DNA from: Lumbricus terrestris
Lineage: Eukaryota > Annelida > Clitellata > Crassiclitellata > Lumbricidae
NCBI GenBank assembly: GCA_949752735.1
Contig: OX457037.1
Span: 64,973,449 to 65,037,448, forward strand
DNA: 64,000 nucleotides
Direction: 5' to 3'
A program made the position numbers and the translations under genes. The notes beneath the pieces were generated by a model. That model ran no database searches and was not told the DNA's origin. It worked only from the letters and a program-made list of their open reading frames with translations. Positions 8,804 to 20,800 of the stretch are shown in pieces. Position 1 is the stretch's first letter; each line of letters starts with the position of its first letter.

Positions 8804-11800
8804 GTAATTTTGTGTTAGGCCTACTACTGATTTTATTGGCAGAATTAACTGAATAAAAGTTTATAGTTATTTTTTATAGTTATTTCCATTAGTTTGGCAG
8901 CCTCTCATGCAAACCGTGACTCTCAACATAAAAATGAGCAAAAAGTGTAGTTTAGCCTCGTAAACTATCCACCACTGCATGGGTTTCAGCATTGCTGGAA
9001 TATGCCTACAAGACCGTTGGATTGACGATAAGATATCTTGTGAAATAGTCCTGAGTCGAATTGACAAAATAATAATGCTCAAATAGAAGTGGGAGTTGTG
9101 AAAAGAGTCTTGTTTAAATTGAAGCTGGATTGATGAAAAGTAATTTTGCTCTAAAACAGGAGATGTATTAATAGGCCTATAAAATAATTGCTGTCTAAAT
9201 AGAAGCTAGATTGATTAAACGAATTCTTGTTTGAACAGAGGCTGAATTTTATGAAAGGTTTGGATTCTTCCAAAATAGTAGTCGGATTGCTGAAAAATGA
9301 CAATGCTACCATGGGCGAATCATTTACGAACCCAAACTACACGTTTACTTAAGACATGTGATTGTAAAAGAAGTGTTAACCCGATTATTTAATGTAAAAA
9401 GGGCATAGCCTACAGGACTTTGAAATACAAAGCAAAATTAAATTGTGTAGCAAGAATAATTGTTGTGTGCACACCTATCTCAGCTGGATCCTGTAAGCAT
9501 CCAGAGCATGGTCTGGCATTGAAAGGTCTTTCTCTGCCTTCTCACACAAAACTCAAAGCTCAATTAGTTGCAAATGACCTCCGTGATTTCGATTCGGATT
9601 TGAAGCGAAATAAGTCAAAGCAATGAATAAAGTAGCATCAAGCTTTATTAAAATGCTAAGTTTACTCTGGTTTCCTTAATATCTTTGAGATAGAACTCCA
9701 AATAGGCCTATGTCCCATTGGAAAATTATCTTCCCAGTTTGAGAATTACGGCTGCGAAATTAAAAATTAACCATGCCTAACTAGACAATGCCTAACTTCT
9801 GAAAACAAATTCACACATTAGACCTAGCCTACAAAGTTATTAGTCTTGAATTTTTTTTATCTAAATATAAAATTGTGAAATTTGTAATTTTATTAAAGAA
9901 GAACATGGGAAAAGAATTCAATCTAAATACAACCAACTGGTTAGCAACCTGTCGTGTCTGGGAGACATAATAGCAACGATGTATCAGGAACAGAAATTAT
10001 CGTTGAGGGAGTTAGAGCACATCCAATCTTTGCAATCAACTCCAATCCGAGCCAATGAAGAGCTGCTGAGCATCATAGCCAGGAAACCGAGAGATGTCTA
10101 TGAATGCTTTCTGTCACTCATTAAATCAACAAATCAACTGCATCTCTATCAAATGCTGGCTTCTGGTGATGACAGTAAGTTTGAAATATTGGCCAATTTC
10201 ATATATTTCAATTACTGTGTTTTAATAATTTAAATTCAGATGAATGCCAACCGCTTTATTTCAAGTAAAGTAAACCACACTTTTCAGATGCTATGATAGT
10301 TTTTTTTCAAAGATATCATTGAAGTATTGTTGAGACTATTGTACAAATTTTACTTCAGCATGCGATGACGCAAATAGAGAGAACGCATCGAATCACAAGG
10401 ACTTGATTTGCCGGAATTTCATGTGGCTATCAGAAAACCTGGACACAGAAAGTGGTCTAATCACTCTGCTGTATCAACAAAATGTGTTGACAGTTCGCGA
10501 AAAAGAACGTATCGTCGGTGTGAGCGACACTTTCCTAAAGAATGAGTTACTGCTTGGACTGATCAGCAAGAAATCTCCAAAAGAATTTGAAACATTCCTA
10601 GACGCGCTAGATGATTTAGGTCAAGGTCATCTGACAGAGAAACTCAGAAAACCATCAGGTAAATCACAACTAAGAATATTATTGCTTGCTATTCAGTTAA
10701 TTTCCATTAAAACTGTTATAACCTACTGCAGCATATCAACTTCAAACTCAAAAGATGCGTCCTACCCTTACTTAAACGTATCACAGAGCATAGACTCTAG
10801 AGTAAAGGTCCTCGATGCATTGTATTAACTTCGTACATGGCCAACAATAGCCTAAGTGTCTTTTTCTCAGGCGTTTTCGTGATGTGAGTGCTTCCGAATA
10901 GTCATTCTGCGAGACGCTATACAAATCCATAAATTCATTAGAATACAAATTGCCATATTGACCTCATACATGTAATTACGCTGGCAGGCAATTCAATCTC
11001 TCGGTTAAACGATTACCTCTCCTCCAACTCACTCCTCAACCCCTACCAATCTGGTTTCACTAAACATCACTCCACAGAAACTCTACTTGTCTCTCTGTAT
11101 AATAAATTGGTCTCTGCCGTCAGTCATCAGCAAGTCTCCTGCCTCTGCATCCTCGACATCTCCGCTGCATTCGGCACAATCGATCACAATCTGTTTTTTA
11201 ATCGTCTCTCTTCTTCTTTTGGCGTCTCTGGCACTGCTCTACTCTGGCTTCAGTCCTATCTGTCTTCTAGATCCTTCTCTGTAAAAACCTCCAGTCACTG
11301 TTCACATCCCCTCCCACTATCTTGAGGCGTTCCTCAAGGTTCCGTCCTGGGTCCGTTGCTCCTCATTCTCTACACCACTCCTTTAAGTCATCTCGTATAA
11401 TCCACGTCTGTTGACCACCATCTCTACGCAGACGACACTCAGCTCTTTATATCTTTTTCCCCAGGCTCTTTTTCCACCTCCATTGCTCAACTTCTCAATG
11501 TGGTCAATCTAATCTCTCGATGGATGTCTTCCAATTTCCTCTGCCTCAACCCCTCAAAAACAGAGTTCATTATTCTTGGCCTTCCTGACCAAATCAAGAA
11601 AATCCCAGACCCTTCAATACACCTATTGACTAACTCTTCATCTCTTACCTTTACTTCCGATGCTCCTGTTCGCAATCTTGGTGTAATGTTTGACTCGCAT
11701 CTCTCCTTCTCTAACCACATCTCTAACCTATCGCGTTCCTGCTTCATGCACATCCGGGACCTTCGTCGCATCCGACCTATGCTCGATTTCAAAACTGCTT

Positions 11801-14800
11801 CTACCATTGCGACGTCCATCGTCCACTCAAAACTTGACTATTGCAACGCTCTGTTCTTAAACCTTGATTCTTCACCACTTAAGCGCCTCCAACTCATTCA
11901 AAACTCTCTAGCTAGAGCCGTCACCAGAACACCCAGACATCATCACATCACCCCTATCCTCAATTCACTTCACTGGTTGAAAATACCAGAGCGAATCCAC
12001 TTCAAAGTTCTCTCCTTAACCTACAACTCTTTACAATGCTCTCAGCCCAGATATCTTCGCGAACTGTTCACCATCCAGCCTACCCGTTCTACCCGATCAT
12101 CCGCCTGACTTACACTTTCTCGACCGCCGGTCACAAGTCATCTCAAGTTCTCCAGCCAAGCCATATCCAACTCGGCACCGCGCCTTTGGAATGATCTGCC
12201 TCCTGAATTCCGATCCTTCTCAGTCCCTCCATCATCATTACTAATCACACACCACCACCTTCCTCAGGCTCATCTATGTATCAGGCCTCGTGCTTTTCAT
12301 TCAAAACTTAAGACACTCCTTTTCACGAACTCTTACCCTGTGTCATCTGATCTTCCACCCTCCAATTCCCGGTCCAGACGATACCCGCCTTAGTAGCTGT
12401 TCCGCCCCTCTGATCCTATGGTAACTCGACCAGGACCACCACGGACTACTCTCACGGACAACCCTTCTAACTCAACGCATCGCTCGTGAATAAGCTGGTG
12501 CCCCGCGCTTGGCTTTCGAGTGGCGATTTAGAAATTTCGAGTTTACGATTACGATTACGATGGAGTTGGGGGACAGGAAATTCATGTTACAGAAGAAAAC
12601 TTAGGCATGGAGGGATTGAATTCGTTCGGTTAATTTAGATAGAAAAGAAAGGTTGGAGATCGTTCGGTAAGTTGAAGGTTTTCCGTGTCAAGATTTGCCT
12701 TTTTCAGAAGAGGAGTGACGAGGGACTGCTTGAAAACCATTGGAAAATTGCCAGTGGAGAGTGAAAGATTGATTATTTTAGTGATTATAGGAATGAGGAC
12801 TGAGGCGCAGTCCTTTAGGAGAGCAGTGGGAATGGGATCTAATTCACACTGTTTGTTGGGAAGAGAATTTAACAGGAGTGACACTTCAGCTTCAGAGGTG
12901 GGATCGAGAATTGGAAGCGATGACTGAGAGACAGGAGAAGAAGGATTTGGAAATGGAGGTGTATCAGTGTTGGAGGATTGTGAATCAAGAAGAGACTGCA
13001 ATGTGAAGCGAAGGGAGGAGATTTTGTCAGAGAAGAATGAACAGAATGTATCGGCCATAGAGGGGGCTGGAATGTAGCTTAGTAGTAGAAAGGGAGATTT
13101 GCGATGAAGGAGAGAGTTGACAGCTCTCCAGAGATGGCGAAGGTTGGAGGAGCTGGATTCAATGAGTGAGGAGTAAAATTTCGTTTTGTTAGCAGCGATG
13201 AGTTTGTGGTATCTGTTTGTGACTGATTTGAGGTTTGAGAGGGCTTTTGTTCTGGATAGAGAGTCATTGGCGCCCTGGTACTGATAGATGTGCTGAAGTC
13301 GCCTACGGAAGGTTTTAAAAGCTTGGAGGTAGGAAGTGAACTAGAGGTTAATGGCATGTGAGCTGGGTTTGGTGATGAGTGGTGCGTGAATGTCAAGGAG
13401 GTCGGAAAGAGTGGAATTGTAGCAAGACAGATGGACATCAAGGGAAGAAGGAGTATTAAGAACAAGTTGAGAACTGGTAATATATTTGATGAAGGTCTGG
13501 GAGTCAATGGCAAACCTTCCTGCGCGACGGAAAGAATGAGTGGAAGCAGGAGGCCGAGCAAAGGGCTTAATTTCAAGGTCAGCCATGATATGGTAATGGT
13601 CAGTTATGTTGAGAATAGTGTGATAGCTTGGGAGATAAAAGGGAGGTATTGGCAGTTATGACGAGGTCGAGGGTGTGATTCTTGATGTGGGTCTGGAAGT
13701 TGACATGTTGGACGAGATTGACTGAAGAGAGGAGGTTCAGAAAGTCAGTGGCATGAGAGTTAGATGGATCTTCAGTATGGACGTTGAAATCGCCGGTGAG
13801 TAAGAATTCGATGCGAGTAGTGGCAGCAACTGAGAGGAGAGAGCTATGATGTTGTGTCTGTCTCTCCCTTGGCCAAGTTGCTCCATGCCTCACTCTCCTG
13901 ATGGATCTTCACTGGGCAACAATGTAGGATCGATTTCCGCCGTATAAATACGTAGACGTATACGCCTTCATTACCTCCCTGAGGACCTCCCAGTGTTTTA
14001 TCAAGTCACGTCTCAAATCATTGCTATCAAATAAATTTAATATTGCTTCATAACGCCGTTCGGTACTTGTCAGTTTCACGACCCCAAGAAGTAACGTTGC
14101 AGCGTTGTTATTTTTAATTTATCCAACTTCTAGCTTGGCGACAATCGTTTTAATCGATCCAGCTTCTGTTTAGGCAATAATTTGTTTGATAAATCCCGCT
14201 TCTATTTCGTCAGCAGATATTTTTCATCAATATAACCTATATTTAATTTAAAATTATTGTTCATCAATCCTGCTTCAATTTCAGAAAGAATGACTGCACT
14301 AACCGACCCTCACGACGCATAACCTGAACCCTAATTGACCCCCACGACGCCTAACCTGAGCCCTAACCGACCCTCACGCTATATAATTTGTTTGGGGGTC
14401 GTGAAACTGACAAGAACCCGCCGTTCTACTCACCTCTCTGAGGCTGTCCTGGTGAACATATAGAACACGTCCTGCACCAACAGTTACTAGGCCTACTGCC
14501 CCAAACAAAATCTCTAATACTCGTCTAGCCTCCGTGCCATTGACCGCCTAATCGCCAGCCGACAGTCTGAAGCGAAAAAAATATTGTTAAGATGCTACAC
14601 TGCTACAGTATAATATTGGCTACATTTTAAAATGTATGTAGGCTACACCATAAATTGATGCCATTCGCAGTTAAGTTACTTAAGTGTGTACTTTTTGCTT
14701 AAAAGTAATCCTAATTTACAGATGGTAGCCTAAATAATGTTTTCGGGCGCTTCTTTGCATTAGACTATTGCTTGGTTTGAAAATATGCTAAGCAAATCAA

Positions 14801-17800
14801 TCACGTTTATACTCTGACAATTTATCAAAAGTAATGGCATTTTTTTGCATAGTTGGAAACATCGATCAGCAAAGCAACAATTTTTAATTGTGAGTGCACT
14901 GCATGTATAAAATATAAGCCTATATATGCATCGCCTCAGTAATAAGCTTAGACCTACTTACGAAGGGTTGCACCACAGCTGACAATGCAAGACCAATATC
15001 GAATGGGCCTCCAACCGCTGGCGAAATACAAGCACAAAATGAAGAAGCTTGTGTCGCAGAAATATGGGAAAATCATGTTCAAGCATCGATGTTGTACATG
15101 TGGTATGCAAAATGTTAGGCGTGTGCATAATAATATTGGGTTGATAGACGAAATTCTCGGAAATGCTTTTATCTTTGATCAAAGTACAATCACAGTAATT
15201 TGCTCTTTTTAATTTTATACCTCAAGAATCAATAATTACACAAAAACAGCCGATGTTGCATAAAATGCGATAACCCACCGGTGTGTTCTGATTCCTACAC
15301 ATAATTAGGCCTACTAGTTTGGAATTGATTGAATTCACAGATTCAACTGCTGACCGTCCAACAGAGTCACCTGCAGTTCAAGCACCAACGAATACATTCA
15401 AGGAACTGCTGCCAAAAGTTTTTCGTGAATCAGAACAGAGACCTGATATCTTGCGTTCTTCCTCAAAGCCAGTTGTCCCTCCGAAAAAGCTTCCTAAACC
15501 GAAACAGAAACTTTTTCCATCACGTTCCTTTTCGAAACCGGTTCCACCACCAAAGCCAGACACTCGGTCAACCGCAGTTCAACATGATTCTAAGGCGATG
15601 GACGTTGTTTTCAAAAATACACCGAAAACAGTTCAGTGTCGCAAGGTATGATTCAATCCAATTGATAAGACTGTCCTTATTGTAGAATGGAGTTCAACTT
15701 CACTCTCTTTATTATGAGTCCATTTTAGGTGTCAATGAGAAGTGTGCCAGGCTTCTCCTTTCTTACTTAACTCTCTGTTGTAGCCATGGCATGCATGCTA
15801 TGTCGATTTTATTACTCTAACACACTCGCTGTCATGTTCTATCTCTATCAAAACATTGTATATTATGCATATATAGCTATGTGTATATAGACTTGGGATA
15901 TAAGTTTGCAGTAAATTGTAGGCCTATATTAAGAATGCAATTAATGCTATGCCATAACGCCAGTCTTTAGTTGCTGTGTGATATCTACGTACCTATGACA
16001 TGTAGGTCTTTCTGATATCTTTAGACTAAGGGTGTCGCACTTCAATCAAGGTTAAAGGGACTTGAGCCTCACATGACGACAGAACTCGCAATCAAAGTCA
16101 CATCTGTTTCTCTGATGTATTTGGACAAGCCAGCAGATAGTTTGAAGTTGTCTTCTCAGATTTTACTTCAAGGTAATACCGGTTCTTTAAACTTTAAGAA
16201 CATATATATATATAGGGCTAGGCTAAACTAAATAATTCGCTTTGTTGAACAGAAAAGTGTTCTGGTAGCCTACGATGGACAAACCGGCCCGGCCAGAATG
16301 CCAAGTTCGAATCCATAATTATATGCTCCAGATAGGGGCATGCACGGATCTAGTATCTAGTGCATCCTACATAGGACTCATGCATGCTCCATTGCTCCTG
16401 TCCAGGACTCGTGTATGGTCTATATAAATTCTTCTGATACCCATAGAAATGCAGTCAGGGTATGGGCAAGCCGATTGTCATGCTTTGCTTGAATTTAACA
16501 CTTTTATCTGGATAATAAGACTATGTCCATCATTGTTGACAGCTTGGAAAATTGTCATAATTTAGAATATATTTTTTAGCTAGCGGTTCAAATTACTGCG
16601 GCAGTCAATCTAGTCAATAGCATGTACTCTATAACCAATTTAGTAATGAGTAATAATTGCAAATGAGTATCTGTTAATTTTATAAGAATGTTTTCGGATG
16701 AAGAAGGAAACTGTCGCTATAAACGTTGAGGCAAACGTGGAGTTGGAACAGTTGCGGGAAAATGTCAGTCACTTCTCGGCTGTTGCATCGTTAAATGAGG
16801 TTTACCGATCAAAACTGCATTCAATGGAACAAGAATTAATTAGCGAAAGATTTCAAAGCAATAAAGATAGAACTCAATTAGAAGAGAAGATAAACAAGTT
16901 GAGGGTCGATATCCAGAGTGAAAAAGCGAAATGCCGGCGATTAGACGATGAGAAATTCGTGAACAGATCTGTTATCATGAAAATGGAAGAAAGATTGAGG
17001 AAAGCAGAATGCGACACAAAATTCTTCCAACAACAAATGCAAGAACTTAAAACCCGTTTGGCAAACAGCGAATATGAACCTCAAGCAACTAAAGAAGCCT
17101 TCGAGGTATGCAACAGCGAGATGATTTTGTTGAGAACTGAAAAGGACAAGTTGAAGGGATTGTGCGAGATGCTAACTAAAGAGAAGGAGATCGGTAATGA
17201 ACTCGAAATACAGTTAAATGAAGCACAAGAAATAAACAGGGATCTTCTTGAGCGACTGAAAGAGAATGAGAAAAGTCTGACTGAAGATGAAAAGCTTGAT
17301 CTGATTGAAACTCAGAAAAATACAATGGAGGAACGATCATTAGAAAGAGACTTAATAATCAAGTTAAAAGAAGAACTGGAGATTGAAGAACATGAAAGAA
17401 AAGAGTTGGAGGATAAACTCGCCTATGCAACAGCTGACAACATGAATATTACATCCATTACACGAGGTAAGCCTGTAGGCCTATGATCCACTATACACGC
17501 AGTGGCGTAGCTAGCTTTTTGTGGGCCCGTGTGCAGAGGTTTCGCATGGGCCCCTGCTTGGCCTTGTAGTACCGATATCTTCGCGTTCTAGCAATTAAGA
17601 TCCAAATAAACTAATCAATGGCGTGTTTGCTATTATACCTTACACATGCAATAGGCATACAATTCACAGAATAAACATGAATGCTGCACGAATGAGACAG
17701 ATGAATTAAAGTGTTATAACTGCAGTGATTTCTCAGTTTAAATTTAAAATCTATCACGTTGCATACTTAATTGTCCACTTATTATTAGTGGACCTACTTA

Positions 17801-20800
17801 AAACAGCGTCATTGCATCATAGAGTTTTCTTTCTAGCATTTTGTTAAGCAAAGAATGTCAATCATGTTTCAATTCTCGTCCATGATTTGCAATTTGCACA
17901 CCAAAAACGGTACAATCATCAATTTGTCACAGTAGGCCTGCCAAAAATTAAGTTAAGCAACATTCCTTACAAGTGCAAAAATTGGGGCAAATAAGTGATT
18001 CCTATGACCCTGATCCTGCACAATTTTGGTATCTCTCTCTGATTTTGGGGTGAGAGCTGAAAGGAGTTGAGAACAGTTTGCGAATTGTAGAAAAATAACT
18101 GAGGGTCAGACTATGATCCACGTGGAGTTTGGTCATGAAAAAGTGAAAAGAAGACGACCATGTGAACCTCTGAAAGGCTAGAGAGGGTTGAACCACTTTA
18201 AGTCTTAGTTAAGTATTGATTAAGCGTTAGTACAGTTGGCTTCTATTATATTCCTTCCTTGATTAATTGTGTTTCTTGAATGATTCAACTGGCTGTTATG
18301 TACATTTGTGGTTTGTACTTCTGTGATTACTGATGGCCATAATAGCGGGATTATCCATCCCTTCTGAGTTTCCACTTGATAACCACTAATTTACCTAATT
18401 CCTTTGTTTTGCTGCCATGATTGTTTGTGTGGTATAGGCCTATTCGGGAAAAAATTGAAATTGAAAATTAAAGCACCCGGCGATTCTCACTCTGATTGAG
18501 GGAGATGTCAGGTCCCAATACCGTTAATCAGCAAAGTAGGCCTTCCGGAATACACGAGCATGCCTGTGAGACGTATGAGCTAGGTTTCTGCAGCGCACCG
18601 TTTAATTACATCACACGATTGTGACATATAGACGGACATAATCACACATAGGCTATCCTAGATAGCACAGGCACGCCCTTATGCCCTCTGCATAGGAAAG
18701 CGAAGCAGCGAAATTAAAATCTTATGATGGTATTATTCGTTTCATGTTCTCAGATTAAAACTATACGCCTATTGGATCTATATATATTCTTTATTATCGT
18801 TTACATACATGTACACTAATGTCATCTTGCAATGTGACAGTCATGAGTCGAGCCGAAAACATAATTTAAAAGGAGTTCGAACTCGGTATAGGTTTGCCTG
18901 TCAACAGCAAGGCGGTTGGCAGGAGCCAGTAAAGTAACGAAATAGCCTAATGCGTGTGTTCACAAAAACCACATCTATCACAAAATAATATGAATTACCA
19001 ATTAGGATAGCCTATAATAAATAATTAATTGTATTACAAACAAGGTACGGGAGGCCAGACTAAGATGGTATGGTCACGTGGAGAGGGCGTTGGAAGATGG
19101 CAGCATCAAGAGAGTGATGAGGGAGGAGGTGGAGGGGCGACGAAGCCGAGGACGACATAAAAAGAGATGGATGGATGCGATCAAACAGGACCTCGAACTT
19201 CACAACCTCAAAAGGGAAGATACAGCAAACAGAGTTCTGTGGAGAAAACTGATCCGAGTGGCTGACCCCTCCTCTGCGAGGGATTAATTCCAGCCGGAAA
19301 GAAAAGAAGAAGATAATAAACAATTAATTTAGCAATCTGTGTGGGCCCTGGAGGTCGTGGACCCGTGTGCTTTGCACACATTGCACACATGGTAGCTACG
19401 CCACTGTGTACAGTGGGCGTCACAGGATACTGCGATCACCCACTAGGCAGATCACGAATACCGTACCCTTCCCTGAGCCTTCGCCCACAGCCAGAAGCTT
19501 AAACCCCGTGAGATCGATGACAAGGCACACCCTGACAAATCGTCATCGAAAGTTCTCACAACCAGAAGCGTAACTTCAGCTATGAACCAGGATCGCCAAA
19601 AATCGTCTTCGAATGGCCAATGCCAACACTGTCGAGACAGACGAACACAATCCGAAACAACTATGAACGAATTAACGAATCACAGTACGTATGGAGTAGT
19701 CGGTACTACTCCACGATATAAGCAGCGCACCGTATGGCAGGCTTTAGTCCACCGGTTGCACCCTATGCTTTGGCATAGAATTGGTCTTCCGTAAGGAAAC
19801 TGGTTAAACCCCGTGAGATCGATGACAAGGCACACCCTGACAAATCGTCACCGAAAGTTCTCACAACCAGAAGCGTAACTTCAGCTAGGTTCTCTCTTCC
19901 ACTTTGTGTAGATTTTAAACATTATGATTCAGTATTGATTAAATTGATTCGCTACAGATAAATTAGTTTTATAAGTTATAACTAGAACTGAAACGGGAGA
20001 GGCCGTTTTTGGCACCGCCGTTTTGGCACCTGTAGGTAAAAAAAGGTCGCACCAAACCCTCACGTACTGAACTAAATCGTCGCAGAATAGTGTACTCTGT
20101 AGGCCTATGTCACACTATTTTGATTCTATTCAATAATTTCGTGGTCGTTATTTTTGCGCCGCCTAAAATCCTTTCATAATAATTACTATGTGAAGATTTA
20201 AATTGGAAGTGGTAACATTCATACTCTCTGCTCTTATGTATTTTGCACAGAAAATCAAGTGATTATGACCAATCATCAGTTTTTGGTGGAGAACCTTAAG
20301 TCAAGACGCTTAATTGATCTTCTGCATGAAAAAAATTGTATAACAGACGAAGAACGAGATTATCTGAGCAATCAGTCAAACAACTTCTGCAGAAACGATA
20401 CAATTCTACACTGGATGAGAAAGATCACGTTCACAGAGGACAAAGGCCTGAAGGTTTTGGAATGCCTTCGTTATTCTGAACAGAATTTTGTTGTTGATCT
20501 TTTATCAAAAGGAGGAGGTAATAATAATTATTGTTAAAACGAATTTGCTTTATTAAATTAATTGCAGAGAGTAAGTAAATCGCGTCTATTTTTCTATTAA
20601 ATTCTCAATAATACCAAACAATCAGTTTAAGAAAATTATCGTAGGCGCAAATTATTACAGGCGCAAGTCATAGACTAGCCTAGGGCCTACCCGTAGCATG
20701 TTTTTTTAATAACTTCAATGTAGTTTTAACTGCTCCTATAAGAAGATTCGATCACAGAATACATTAGGCCTATGGCCCTACAGTGTGACTAAAGTAGAAT

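Noticed and set aside
9420..9626. Small frame within intron 1 of the CARD/NHL gene
   Set aside because: No similarity, no splice sites in phase with exons 1 and 2, and length within chance expectation.
10985..13860. Twin-primed LINE insertion
   Set aside because: In twin priming the inverted piece lies upstream of the sense piece with the tail at the outer edge. Here the tail is in the middle, so an inversion fits better.
14979..15102. Possible exon of the CARD/NHL gene
   Set aside because: It is open and has an acceptor and a donor, but it would start in phase 1 and end with two bases over, which does not fit the phase-1 acceptor at 15341. Including it breaks the frame.
17492..19414. Exact 8-bp duplication for the CAGTGGCGTAGC element
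   Set aside because: TATACACG and TGTACAGT agree at only five of eight positions, so the duplication is not claimed.
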